The notes under the pieces are model-generated. The model worked only from the letters and a program-made list of their open reading frames with translations. It did no database searches and was not told the origin of the DNA. From Candidatus Hemicellulosilyticus sp. P3 (GTDB lineage: Bacteria > Bacteroidota > Bacteroidia > Bacteroidales > P3), in NCBI GenBank assembly GCA_001543385.1, contig LPNH01000012.1:1-58668 (forward strand): DNA of 58,668 nt, read 5' to 3'. Both the position numbers and the translations under genes were made by a program. Positions within the stretch are counted from its first letter, which is position 1, and every line of letters starts with the position of its first letter. Positions 26,354 to 35,525 of this stretch are shown piece by piece.

Positions 26354-28525
26354 TCAACGCACAATATCCATCTCTTCGATCAAGTTCTGCGCATTGGCGA
26401 ATTTGTCAATCACCCACAGCATATAGCGTGTGTCCAGGCAGATACAGCGTTGTAGATTCTCTTCAAAGTCAATGTCTCCGCTCATAGCCTCGCCGTTACC
26501 GTCAAAAGCGAGTCCTATCAGCCGGCCGTCGGCATCAATGACAGGCGATCCGCTGTTGCCGCCCGTAATATCATTGTTGGTGATAAAACAGGTGGGAAGT
26601 TCTCCTTTCGAGTTAGTGTAAACGCCCAGTTCGCCGGCATGATACAACTCCTTCAGGCGCTTCGGCACCATAAACTCACTGCTGGTGCTGTCTTCCTTCT
26701 CGATCACGCCGCGCAGCGTCGTATAGAAATGATAGCTGACGCCGTCCTTCGGGTCGTAGGCTTTGACATTGCCATAGGTGCAGCGGATAGTCGAGTTGGC
26801 GTCGGGTGAGAGCAGCTGCTTGCCGGCATTCATCTGCATGATTCCGTCGACAAAATTACGTTGGCCGCGTGCCAGGTTATCCCGGGCGTCCTTCGGCATC
26901 ATCTGCGCTATAGCGCGGTACTGGTTATAGATGGCTTCGCCCAGTTGGAACATAGGGTCTTTCTTCACCTTCTTTGCGTCAATCTTTTTCAGCATCGCCT
27001 CGAACCTCTCGGCATTGGCAAAAAACGACCCCTCATATTGTTTCTCGGCATACTTCGTCCAGTCTCCTTTATATTTCTTCCCGGCTTTCAGGATGATGTC
27101 GGGGCAATAAGTGTGGTTCATCTTGTCATACACGTGTCCAAACATGGCGGCCAGGAGGCGACGGTCGGTTTGCTCGTCATAATCTTTGTAGAACTGGGCG
27201 GCTTCCGACTGCAGCATCGCAGTCATCGCCTCTTTGCGTTCAGCATCCTTCTCGTCTGCTATGCGGTTCATCAACACCCCCAGCTGATAAGCCTCGAAAG
27301 GCAGCTCCGCGCCATCCAGCAGGCCTTCAATCAGATACATGCGAGCCTCGTTGTAGGGGCGCATCTCTTCACAGGCCTTTTCAATCAAAGGCAGTGCCTC
27401 GGCATACTTAGGTGCTTTATTGCGGGCCCATTGGCGATACCGGCCTTCAATGTCGCGTTTGATCTCCATTGTGCCTAAGTTTGACAGCGCTTTGTTCTGT
27501 TCGCTGGAATACTTCCAGTAATTCGAGCAAGACGCATACTTCGACGCATATTTGATGCGAGTGGCTTGGCTGGCGGCCATCTCTTGGCGCAGAATGTCGA
27601 TTTTCACCGTGCGTATCTCGTGACGCAGCTTGTTGGTCACATCCATCACCTCGGACAGACCGTAGGAAGTGACATAATGGTTCGTTGTCCCGGGAAATCC
27701 CAGCACCATGGCAAAATCACCCTCTTTCAGTTCCCGTATACTCACCGGCAGATGGTGTTTTGGCTTGAGCGGGACATTCTCCTTGGCGTATGCCGCCGGT
27801 GTGCCGTCGGGAGCTGTATAAATACGGAACATCGAGAAATCACATGTGTGGCGTGGCCACGACCAGTTGTCCGTGTCGCCTCCAAACTTGCCCATTGACG
27901 AGGGCGGGGCCCCCACCAGACGCACGTCGCGATAGATGATGTGGACAAACAGGAAATACTGGTTGCCGTTGAACATAGGCTTCACAGCGGCTTGATAGAG
28001 TGTGCCGGCCACAGCCTCGTCCGACAGCTTTTTCGATATGGCTTCCACCGCCTCAGCCCGGTCCGCCTCGCTCATGCCGTCGTTCAGGCTGCCCAGCACC
28101 TGTTCGGTGACATCTTCCATACGCACCAGAATCGATGCCGTCAAGCCGGGGTTGGGCAGCTCCTGCTCCTTATTGTAAGCCCAGAATCCGTCGCGCAGAT
28201 AGTCGTGCTCCACGCTTGAATGCTCCTGCAGTTTACCGTAGCCGCAGTGGTGATTCGTCGTCATCAGACCTTGGTCAGAGATAATCTCTCCCGTACAAAA
28301 ATGCCAGAATGGCTGTCCGTCGTTGCCCAGGCCCACAATGGCATCCTTCAGGCACGACTGGTTGATAGAATAAATGTCCTCGGGAGAAAGTCGGAAGCCG
28401 GCCTTCTGCATGTCAGCATAATTCTTGCCGATCAGCGACAGTAGCCACATGCCCTCATCGGCCCTCATCGTGGCGGGCGCCAGTAGCGCCGCTGCCATCA
28501 AAAAAGCTCCAATAATTTTTTTCAT
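26354..28525 (-). CDS. S46 family dipeptidyl-peptidase, DPP7-type
   Basis: A 723-residue exported serine peptidase (signal peptide MKKIIGAFLMAAALLAPATM). The triad residues are visible: His in TTNHHCGY (92-93), Asp in DTDNWSWP, and Ser658 in GGNSGSPV. S46 enzymes remove dipeptides from peptides in the periplasm, feeding amino-acid fermentation. The residue 18 after the Ser decides specificity: Gly in DPP7 (hydrophobic) and Arg in DPP11 (acidic). Here it is Gly676 (FDGN), so a DPP7-type preference is expected. There is no T9SS tail, so a periplasmic location is likely. Confidence 0.9.
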   Translation of the reverse strand: MKKIIGAFLMAAALLAPATMRADEGMWLLSLIGKNYADMQKAGFRLSPEDIYSINQSCLKDAIVGLGNDGQPFWHFCTGEIISDQGLMTTNHHCGYGKLQEHSSVEHDYLRDGFWAYNKEQELPNPGLTASILVRMEDVTEQVLGSLNDGMSEADRAEAVEAISKKLSDEAVAGTLYQAAVKPMFNGNQYFLFVHIIYRDVRLVGAPPSSMGKFGGDTDNWSWPRHTCDFSMFRIYTAPDGTPAAYAKENVPLKPKHHLPVSIRELKEGDFAMVLGFPGTTNHYVTSYGLSEVMDVTNKLRHEIRTVKIDILRQEMAASQATRIKYASKYASCSNYWKYSSEQNKALSNLGTMEIKRDIEGRYRQWARNKAPKYAEALPLIEKACEEMRPYNEARMYLIEGLLDGAELPFEAYQLGVLMNRIADEKDAERKEAMTAMLQSEAAQFYKDYDEQTDRRLLAAMFGHVYDKMNHTYCPDIILKAGKKYKGDWTKYAEKQYEGSFFANAERFEAMLKKIDAKKVKKDPMFQLGEAIYNQYRAIAQMMPKDARDNLARGQRNFVDGIMQMNAGKQLLSPDANSTIRCTYGNVKAYDPKDGVSYHFYTTLRGVIEKEDSTSSEFMVPKRLKELYHAGELGVYTNSKGELPTCFITNNDITGGNSGSPVIDADGRLIGLAFDGNGEAMSGDIDFEENLQRCICLDTRYMLWVIDKFANAQNLIEEMDIVR

Positions 28526-28583
28526 AATAGTTATAACATTTTATTTATGTGGTGTTTGTATATAACCGTCGGAAATGCGGTTA

Positions 28584-28591
28584 CAAAGATA
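28584..28591 (-). promoter_or_regulatory. -7 element of the DPP7-type gene
   Basis: TATCTTTG on the minus strand, about 60 bases before the ATG. No clear -33 box. The rest of the 328-base gap up to mraZ holds only the mraZ control region. Confidence 0.5.
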
Positions 28592-28767
28592 CGAAAAACA
28601 TTGCATTCATCCCCGTTTCCGGGTGACTCCCTGTCGTTTTTATCAACATTGCACACCGGCGCATCCAGCCTGTCCGCACCCTCGTCCCCGCTTTGAAAAC
28701 CCACCTCCCGCTGTCTTTTGAAACTTTTTTCAGAACATTGCGTTGAATGAATGTAGTTGCATTAAAA

Positions 28768-28829
28768 TGGAAGTTTTCAACAATTACTGGGACTAAATGG
28801 TTTTTTTTGGAAAAATGTTTCTATCTTTA
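28768..28829 (+). promoter_or_regulatory. MraZ box array and -7 element of the dcw operon
   Basis: TGG triplets start at 28768, 28788, 28798 and 28808, all in one 10-base phase (the 28778 slot is empty). In characterised bacteria MraZ binds TGGGN repeats with a 10-base period ahead of its own gene. The copy at 28788 is a full TGGGA; the others are degenerate. A TATCTTTA (28822-28829), one base off the -7 consensus, lies just downstream, so MraZ bound here would cover the -33 region and repress the cluster. Confidence 0.6.
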
Positions 28830-28853
28830 CAACTTGAAAAACTATAGGAAATA

Positions 28854-29327
28854 ATGGCGTTACTGCTTGGTATCGAATACTGTAAGATTGACTCGAACGG
28901 TCGCTTCAAGTTTCCGGTCGCCCTTAAGCGGCAATTGGAGACCGAAGACAATCGTTTCGTGGTCCGTCGCAGTTTCGACAGCGAGTGTCTCGAACTATGG
29001 ACCTATGCCAGTTTTCAAGCTGAAGTGGAGCAACTCCAGGAAAAGCTCAATCCCTACAACATCGCCGACCGTGCTATCTTGCGCCGGATGACCCATGCCA
29101 ATCAGGTGGACATGGACACCAACGACCGCCTGCTCATCCCCCCCGAGCAGAAAAGCGTGTTGGGCGATGCCAAAGAGATTGTCCTTCAGTCAACAGGCAA
29201 GTATATAGAGATTTGGGAACGTGACGCCTACGGCAAGATGGAGGCGTCGCTTGCCGACTTTGCCTCCCTTGTCGACCAACGACTGGGACAACATGGAGGC
29301 ATATCATCTACCGGTTCTGCTGAATGA
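28854..29327 (+). CDS. mraZ: Transcriptional regulator and division protein MraZ
   Basis: A 157-residue protein with two AbrB-like swapped-hairpin halves: the first around YCKIDSNGRFKFP, the second around MDTNDRLLIPPEQ. MraZ forms a ring-like oligomer that binds the TGGGN repeats ahead of the dcw cluster and represses it. The C-terminus carries an extra 20 or so residues beyond the E. coli size. The gene overlaps rsmH by 35 bases. Confidence 0.93.
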   Translation: MALLLGIEYCKIDSNGRFKFPVALKRQLETEDNRFVVRRSFDSECLELWTYASFQAEVEQLQEKLNPYNIADRAILRRMTHANQVDMDTNDRLLIPPEQKSVLGDAKEIVLQSTGKYIEIWERDAYGKMEASLADFASLVDQRLGQHGGISSTGSAE

Positions 29328-30204
29328 GTGTATCGAGGGGCTGAACATTCGTCCCGACGGCACCTATGTCGACGTCACCTTCGGTGGCGGCGGCCATTCG
29401 CGTGCCATTCTGGAACGTCTTGGGCCCGCAGGCCGCCTGATAGCCTTCGACCGCGACGCCGACGCTCAGCGTAACGCCCTCGATGACGCCCGGTTCACTC
29501 TCATCCATGAAGACTTCCGTTACCTGAAAAACTTTCTTCGCCTGCACGGGGTGCGGCATGTCGACGGTCTATTGGCCGACCTCGGCGTGTCGTCACATCA
29601 GCTTGACAGTGCTGAACGCGGCTTCTCAACCCGCTTCGACAGTGAGTTAGACCTGCGAATGGACTGCAGAGCCGCCCGTTCGGCCCGCGATGTTGTCAAC
29701 GGCGACGACGAGCAGACCTTGCGCCGTATTCTTTCCCTCTACGGCGAGCTGCCCAACGCATCCGCCATGGCCCGCAGCATCTGTGCCGCCCGAGGCCGGG
29801 CCCCTATCGACACCACCTTTCAACTCAAAGACGCAGTGGCGCATCTGCTGCCCCGAGGCCGCGAGAACAAAACCTTGGCCATGCTCTTCCAGGCGCTCCG
29901 CATCGAAGTCAACGGCGAATTGGAGTCGCTCTCCGCATTGCTCGAACAATCCTCCGGGGTGTTGAAAGCAGGCGGGCGGCTGGCCGTCATCTCATACCAC
30001 TCGCTCGAAGACCGTATCGTGAAAAACCACCTGCGCTCCGGCCGCATCGACGGCATTGTCCAGCAAGACTTCTACGGCAACAAACTTACGCCGTGGCGGA
30101 TAGTCAGCCGCAAGGCCGTCACGCCCTCTGTCGCCGAGGTGGCGGACAACAGCCGGGCACGCAGTGCCAAGCTGCGCATTGCAGAAAGGAGGGATGATGG
30201 CTAA
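29293..30204 (+). CDS. rsmH: 16S rRNA (cytosine-1402-N4)-methyltransferase RsmH
   Basis: A 303-residue methyltransferase that modifies C1402 in the ribosomal P site. It has the conserved start EAYHLPVLLNECIEGL, the SAM loop VDVTFGGGGHS, ADLGVSSHQLD, and the C-terminal AVISYHSLEDRIVK block. ATG 29293 is chosen because it begins the family-conserved sequence; it lies inside the 3-prime end of mraZ, in a different frame (35-base overlap). Confidence 0.95.
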   Translation: MEAYHLPVLLNECIEGLNIRPDGTYVDVTFGGGGHSRAILERLGPAGRLIAFDRDADAQRNALDDARFTLIHEDFRYLKNFLRLHGVRHVDGLLADLGVSSHQLDSAERGFSTRFDSELDLRMDCRAARSARDVVNGDDEQTLRRILSLYGELPNASAMARSICAARGRAPIDTTFQLKDAVAHLLPRGRENKTLAMLFQALRIEVNGELESLSALLEQSSGVLKAGGRLAVISYHSLEDRIVKNHLRSGRIDGIVQQDFYGNKLTPWRIVSRKAVTPSVAEVADNSRARSAKLRIAERRDDG

Positions 30205-30652
30205 CCACTTCATCGAAAAACCCGTTGGCGCAGAGACTCTTCCGGATGGCGACACTGTGTTGCAGCCCCTGTCTGACCTGGAGCAGGCCGATGCGGCGGA
30301 CCAAACCACCGTCGCCCCGCCGTTGCCGTCACAATCCCGGTCGCGGGGCCGCAAGTCTCGCCCGGTGGCGGGCGTGCTGGGTGGCGACCTCTTCACCCGC
30401 AGCCAGGTGTGGCGTCAGATACCATTGCTGCTTTTGATATTGGCTTACGGCATCCTCCTCGTCTCGGCACGCTACTACGTCGAGTCGTTGACCAAAGAGA
30501 AAGAGCGGCTGACCCGGCAGGTGGAATATCTGCGCGAGCATCGCATCATGATGCAGAAAGGCTACCAGCATTCGGCCAAAGTCTCCCGCGTCGCCGAACG
30601 CCTCGAACCCCTCGACATCGGGCTCACAGCCGGCCCTCCCTACGAACTTTAA
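30197..30652 (+). CDS. ftsL: FtsL-like cell division protein
   Basis: A 151-residue bitopic membrane protein in the position of ftsL. The N-terminal 75 residues are cytoplasmic and low-complexity (Pro, Ser, Arg, Ala), followed by one membrane helix (IPLLLLILAYGILLVSARYY) and a periplasmic coiled coil (ESLTKEKERLTRQVEYLREH). FtsL, with FtsB and FtsQ, activates FtsW-FtsI. The start overlaps the rsmH stop by 8 bases. Two ATGs in a row (30194, 30197) lie near AAGGAGG, an unusually strong Shine-Dalgarno-like sequence for a Bacteroidetes, but it is so close to the ATG that it may be chance. Confidence 0.82.
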   Translation: MANHFIEKPVGAETLPDGDTVLQPLSDLEQADAADQTTVAPPLPSQSRSRGRKSRPVAGVLGGDLFTRSQVWRQIPLLLLILAYGILLVSARYYVESLTKEKERLTRQVEYLREHRIMMQKGYQHSAKVSRVAERLEPLDIGLTAGPPYEL

Positions 30653-30710
30653 TCCGAGATAATTCATAAAAACAGCCCCATCCGCCTTGCAACCGAACGA
30701 CAACCATAAA

Positions 30711-32813
30711 ATGCTACGCTCCACCGTGTGGGTCTATGTCCTGCTCCCGGTAGTGGTCAGTGCATGCATTATCGGCGCCATGGTGAAAATCCAGTGGGTC
30801 GACGGTGCCGAGTGGCGGGAGCGGGCCAACCACAGGGTGGAAATGCTGCGTGTTGACCCGGCGCAACGCGGCACCATCTATTCCGGCGACGGCAAAATCC
30901 TGGCCACCACGGTGCCTGTCTGCGACCTCTATCTCGACATGGCCACATGGGTCAAGAAAGACAAACACGGGCAGCCGGTGCTGGACCGCCGCGGAGCGGC
31001 AATCATCGACGGCCCCATTCCCGACAGCGCCTTCTACAATAGTCTTGACAGTGTTTGCCGGACCCTCCACCGTGTTGTGCCTGACCGCCCGGTGTCCTAC
31101 TTCCGCGACAAACTGCTCAACGCGCGGCGTTCGTCCCGTCCCAACCGCTGTTTCCTGGTGCAGCGCGGCATTCCCTATTCCGCCTGGATGGATATCTGCC
31201 AATACAAAGGATGGAGCCGTGGCGTCCTTAAGACAGTGCGTTACGAAGAAGGTGAACGCAGTGTGCTGCGGCAGGAGCGTGCCCATGTCTATGGCAATAT
31301 GGGTAAAAATGTAATCGGCTTCAAGAACAGCAACAGCTCCGACACCTATACCGGTCTTGAGGGATTTTACGACGAGAAACTTCGCGGCACAGACGGCCTC
31401 TACCGTTACCGTCGTTTGACGCGCGGAGTCTGGCTGCAAGACGGTGGCGGCGACCTCTCCGACTGGGGCGAAGAGCTGACCCTCGATTCGGTCTCCAAGC
31501 AGCAGCGTGTCGACGGGGTCGACATCATATCCTCTATCGACACACGCTACCAGGATGTTGCCGAGACATCGCTACGCCGACAGCTCATGCGCTACGGTGC
31601 CACTTCCGGCTGTGCAGTCCTCATGGAGGTCGCCACCGGCTACATCCTTGCCTGCAGCAGTCTTGTGTTGGACACCCAGAGCCACACCTACGTCGAATCC
31701 GTCGACAACAACGTAGCCTGCTCCGACCTCTACGAGCCGGGGTCCATCTTCAAGCCCGTCTTCCTCACCGCCCTTTTCAACGACAAACAGGTTCCCCTCG
31801 ACACCGCGCGTCGTGTGCGTGTGGGGCGTAAAGTCTTCTCACAATACAGCGGTGAGATAAGCGACGACGACGACCGTGTGGACACAGTGAGTGTCAAGCG
31901 GGCGCTGGCCGTCTCGTCCAATGTAGGCATGTGCGAGTTGGCATGGCACTACTACCGCGACCGTCGTTCCGACCTCGAGCAGCAGGTGCGCCGGGTGCTG
32001 CCCTACGAGCCGCTCATGCTCGACCTCAAAACCAACGAGCCGCGCGGCACCGTCAACCGCTTGCAGTCCGACCGAGGCTTTCTCAACTTCTGCTACGGGT
32101 ACAACAGCAATGTCACCGTGCTGCAGATGCTCACATTCTACAACGCCATTGCAGGTGGCGGGCGGATGATGAAACCGCTCTTCTGTAAAGCTGTCGGGCG
32201 CGACGGCGACTACCGTGCCGTGCCTCCCGTGGTGCTGAACAAAAGCATCTGTTCGCCCGAGACAGCGAAACAGATACGCGAGATGATGGAAGAGGTTGTG
32301 CAGCATGGCACAGGCAGCAACATCAAGAACAACATCTACGGTATAGCCGGCAAAACCGGCACCTCAAGCGTCTACGACGCCCGTGCCAAGAGTTACATCC
32401 CCGACTGCTTCTATGCTTCATTTGCAGGCTTCTTCCCCTCCGAACATCCCAAGTACAGCTGCATCGTCGTGGTCAAGAATGTCCGTGCCCACGGTCGACA
32501 GGCTGCCGCGCCTGTCTTCAAAAACATTGCCGACTGCGTAGTGTCAATGGACAAAGAGTTGAGCCACATACGATTCCCGGAAGTTGGCGACAGCGCGTCC
32601 GTCTCCCGTCGTCCCGTGGCTGTGCAACACCGTGACTATCCGTCTGGCCAGATGCCCGATTGCAAAGGGCTGACAGTGCGCCAAGCCGTGGCGTTGCTCG
32701 AAGCCCGTGGGTTGAAGGTCCGTTTCGACGGATATGGCCGGGTCCGTTCCCAGTCGCCGCGTGCTGGCGCCGTCGTCCAGCGTAATCAACAAGTAGTCAT
32801 TCATCTACAATAG
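30711..32813 (+). CDS. ftsI: Septal transpeptidase FtsI (PBP3 type) with PASTA domain
   Basis: A 700-residue class B penicillin-binding protein. One N-terminal membrane helix (residues 6-25) is followed by a pedestal domain and a transpeptidase domain with the active-site SIFK (345-348), SSN (402-404) and KTG (548-550). The last 65 residues form a single PASTA domain (PSGQMPDCKGLTVRQAVALL). FtsI makes the cross-links of the septum with FtsW. The ATG 30711 is preferred over an upstream TTG (30687). It follows ftsL by 58 bases, a larger gap than elsewhere in the cluster. Confidence 0.95.
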   Translation: MLRSTVWVYVLLPVVVSACIIGAMVKIQWVDGAEWRERANHRVEMLRVDPAQRGTIYSGDGKILATTVPVCDLYLDMATWVKKDKHGQPVLDRRGAAIIDGPIPDSAFYNSLDSVCRTLHRVVPDRPVSYFRDKLLNARRSSRPNRCFLVQRGIPYSAWMDICQYKGWSRGVLKTVRYEEGERSVLRQERAHVYGNMGKNVIGFKNSNSSDTYTGLEGFYDEKLRGTDGLYRYRRLTRGVWLQDGGGDLSDWGEELTLDSVSKQQRVDGVDIISSIDTRYQDVAETSLRRQLMRYGATSGCAVLMEVATGYILACSSLVLDTQSHTYVESVDNNVACSDLYEPGSIFKPVFLTALFNDKQVPLDTARRVRVGRKVFSQYSGEISDDDDRVDTVSVKRALAVSSNVGMCELAWHYYRDRRSDLEQQVRRVLPYEPLMLDLKTNEPRGTVNRLQSDRGFLNFCYGYNSNVTVLQMLTFYNAIAGGGRMMKPLFCKAVGRDGDYRAVPPVVLNKSICSPETAKQIREMMEEVVQHGTGSNIKNNIYGIAGKTGTSSVYDARAKSYIPDCFYASFAGFFPSEHPKYSCIVVVKNVRAHGRQAAAPVFKNIADCVVSMDKELSHIRFPEVGDSASVSRRPVAVQHRDYPSGQMPDCKGLTVRQAVALLEARGLKVRFDGYGRVRSQSPRAGAVVQRNQQVVIHLQ

Positions 32814-32818
32814 CCGCC

Positions 32819-34270
32819 ATGCGTCTCAGTCAGCTCATACAACATGCCGCCTGCAAGCCCTGCCAATGGTCCGATGCCGATATATCCGCCGTCACCTTCG
32901 ACTCGCGTGATGTACATCCCGGCACCCTCTTTGTAGCGCAGACCGGCACCCGTGTCGACGGACACGACTACATAGGCCAGGCTGTTGCGTCGGGTGCCGC
33001 TGCGATTGTCTGTCAGCGTCTGCCTGAGCAATTGGCGCCGGACGTCGTCTACCTCGTCACCGACAACAGCAGCCGCATGCTTGGCGAGGTTGCGTCAGCC
33101 TTCTACGGCCATCCGTCACGCAAACTCAAACTTGTAGGCATCACCGGCACCAACGGCAAGACCACCACCGCCACATTGCTCCACAGCCTCTTTCGCCGTC
33201 GCGGTGACCACGCAGGTCTGCTTTCCACCATCGTCAACAAAATCGACGACGTCGAGCTGCCTGCCTCCCACACCACCCCTGACGCAGTCGAACTCAACGC
33301 ATTGCTGGCACGCATGGTGGCTGCCGGTTGTAGCTATTGCTTTATGGAAGTCAGCAGCCACGCTGTCGTGCAACAACGCATCGCAGGTTTGGTCTTTTCG
33401 GGCGGAGTCTTTTCCAACCTCACCCACGACCATCTCGACTTCCACAAAACCATGGCGGCCTACATCGCTGCCAAGAAAGGTTTCTTCGACGCGCTTCCCG
33501 CCGACGCCTTTGCGCTGGTCAATATTGACGACCGCAACGGCCATGTCATGATTCAAAACACTGCGGCACACTGCTATACTTATAGTCTGCGTCAGGTTGC
33601 GGATTTTCGCTGCCGTTTGATAGACAGTGCTTTCAGCGGGTTGCACCTGCAGCTGGACGGTGTCGAGACCTGGTGTCGGCTCGTCGGCCGCTTCAACGCC
33701 TACAATCTGACCGCCATCTATGCCGCGGCAGTCCTCTGCGGTGTCGACCGTGACGAAGCCCGCCTGCTGCTCAGCGGCCTTGACGCTGCCGCCGGGCGTT
33801 TCTCCATGGTGCAGGGCAACGGCCTCAACGCCGTCATTGACTATGCCCACACCCCCGATGCCCTTGACAACGTCATCAGCACTGTCAACGACATCCGCCA
33901 GCCGGCGCAGACCCTCATCACCGTCGTCGGTTGCGGTGGTGACCGCGACAAAACCAAGCGTCCTGAAATGGCGCGTATTGCCGTTCGGGGCAGCGGCCGT
34001 GTCATCCTCACCTCCGACAACCCCCGTAGCGAAGATCCCGAATCCATTCTCGACGACATGGAAGCCGGGCTCTCCCCCGATGAGCGTCAGCGGGTGTTGC
34101 GCATCGCCGACCGTCGTTCAGCATTGCGTGCCGCCGTCATGATGGCGCAGCCTGGCGACATCATCCTTGTGGCGGGCAAAGGCCACGAGACCTACCAGGA
34201 GGTGTCCGGCGTGCGTCATCACTTCGACGACCGCGAAGAGATGCAGAAACTACTCAAAACCCAGTCATAA
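32819..34270 (+). CDS. murE: UDP-MurNAc-L-Ala-D-Glu:meso-DAP ligase MurE
   Basis: A 483-residue Mur ligase that adds the third residue to the peptidoglycan stem. The ATP loop GITGTNGKTTT is at 107-117. The motif DNPR at 400-403 is the mark of enzymes that add meso-diaminopimelate rather than lysine, so the cell wall is probably of the DAP type. The gene starts 5 bases after ftsI and ends 49 bases before mraY. Confidence 0.95.
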   Translation: MRLSQLIQHAACKPCQWSDADISAVTFDSRDVHPGTLFVAQTGTRVDGHDYIGQAVASGAAAIVCQRLPEQLAPDVVYLVTDNSSRMLGEVASAFYGHPSRKLKLVGITGTNGKTTTATLLHSLFRRRGDHAGLLSTIVNKIDDVELPASHTTPDAVELNALLARMVAAGCSYCFMEVSSHAVVQQRIAGLVFSGGVFSNLTHDHLDFHKTMAAYIAAKKGFFDALPADAFALVNIDDRNGHVMIQNTAAHCYTYSLRQVADFRCRLIDSAFSGLHLQLDGVETWCRLVGRFNAYNLTAIYAAAVLCGVDRDEARLLLSGLDAAAGRFSMVQGNGLNAVIDYAHTPDALDNVISTVNDIRQPAQTLITVVGCGGDRDKTKRPEMARIAVRGSGRVILTSDNPRSEDPESILDDMEAGLSPDERQRVLRIADRRSALRAAVMMAQPGDIILVAGKGHETYQEVSGVRHHFDDREEMQKLLKTQS

Positions 34271-34319
34271 CAAGCGAATAATACGATCCTCGTTCTTAAC
34301 TTATTAAAAATATCATCCA

Positions 34320-35495
34320 GTGCTGTACTATCTTTTCAATTGGCTCGATTCTCTCGATTTTCCCGGCGCCGGTGTCTTTCAGTACATCTCGTTCCGTGCG
34401 GCATTCAGCGCCATCACGTCACTGCTCATCATGTTGCTTTTCGGCAAGCCTTTCATCCGTTTCATCCGCCGCCGGCAGATTGGCGAGACGGTGCGTCAAT
34501 TAGGGTTGGAAGGGCAGAGTGAAAAAGCGGGGACGCCCACCATGGGTGGGGTGCTGATATTGGTAGCCATCATCATACCCACACTGCTCTTTGCGCAGCT
34601 CGACAACATCTATGTCCTCATCATGCTCGGCACCACGGCGTGGTTGGGGCTGGTAGGCTTTGTCGACGATTACATCAAAGTCTTCAAAAAAGACAAGCGT
34701 GGTTTGCCCGGACGCTTCAAAGTGGTGGGTCAGGTGACATTGGGTCTGGCGGTAGGCCTGCTGGTCATGTTCCACCCCGCCATCAGTGACCACTCCACCT
34801 TGACCACCATACCCTTCGTCAAAGACAATGAACTCGACTACGCCAAGATAATCACCTGGATGGGTGATTGGACGCAGAACTGGGTATGGTTGCTCTACGT
34901 CATCATCGTCATTCTCGTTGTCACTGCTGTCTCCAACGCTTCCAACCTCACCGACGGGCTGGACGGTCTTGCCACCGGCATTGCCTCCGTCAACGGGGGC
35001 GCGTTGGCCATTCTGGCCTGGCTGTCGGGCAACGTCATCATGGCTGGCTACCTCAACATCATGTACCTTCCCAACATTGGCGAGTTGACCGTATTCATTG
35101 CAGCCTTCGTTGGTGCCACACTGGGCTTTCTGTGGTTCAACACCCATCCCGCCGAGATTTTCATGGGTGACACAGGCAGTCTGGCCATCGGGGGCATCAT
35201 CGCCGTATTTGCCCTGCTCATCCGCAAAGAGCTGTTGCTGCCGGTCCTCTGCGGCATCTACTTGATTGAAGATCTCTCCGTCATCATCCAGACCGCAAGT
35301 TGCAAGATCTACCGGCGGCGCCACCGTCTGCCCATGTCGCAGCCGGTGCCCGTCGAACACCGCGCCTTTCTCATGACACCGCTCCACCATCACTATCAGA
35401 AGAAAGGTCTCAAAGAACAGAAAATCACCCAACGCTTCGTCATAGTGGCCATCCTGCTTGCCATCGTCAGCATCGTGACCCTCAAGATGCGTTAA
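34320..35495 (+). CDS. mraY: Phospho-MurNAc-pentapeptide transferase MraY
   Basis: A 391-residue membrane enzyme with about ten transmembrane helices that makes lipid I. Signature segments are present: KDKRGLPGRFKV, NLTDGLDGLATG and PLHHHYQKKG. The start codon is GTG (34320); the protein then begins with MLYYLFNWLDSLDFPG, the family-typical N-terminus. No ATG lies nearby that would give this start. Confidence 0.95.
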   Translation: MLYYLFNWLDSLDFPGAGVFQYISFRAAFSAITSLLIMLLFGKPFIRFIRRRQIGETVRQLGLEGQSEKAGTPTMGGVLILVAIIIPTLLFAQLDNIYVLIMLGTTAWLGLVGFVDDYIKVFKKDKRGLPGRFKVVGQVTLGLAVGLLVMFHPAISDHSTLTTIPFVKDNELDYAKIITWMGDWTQNWVWLLYVIIVILVVTAVSNASNLTDGLDGLATGIASVNGGALAILAWLSGNVIMAGYLNIMYLPNIGELTVFIAAFVGATLGFLWFNTHPAEIFMGDTGSLAIGGIIAVFALLIRKELLLPVLCGIYLIEDLSVIIQTASCKIYRRRHRLPMSQPVPVEHRAFLMTPLHHHYQKKGLKEQKITQRFVIVAILLAIVSIVTLKMR

Positions 35496-35525
35496 TTAAC
35501 TATCCCTTTAACAATAACCGTATAA

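Noticed and set aside
30186..30193. AAGGAGGG as a Shine-Dalgarno for ftsL
   Set aside because: Bacteroidetes rarely use Shine-Dalgarno pairing, and the spacing to either ATG is too short. It is more likely the coding sequence of the rsmH end.
35496..35525. Missing N-terminal part of MurD in another frame
   Set aside because: Only 30 bases lie between mraY and the remnant, so a frameshift cannot explain the loss of about 270 codons.
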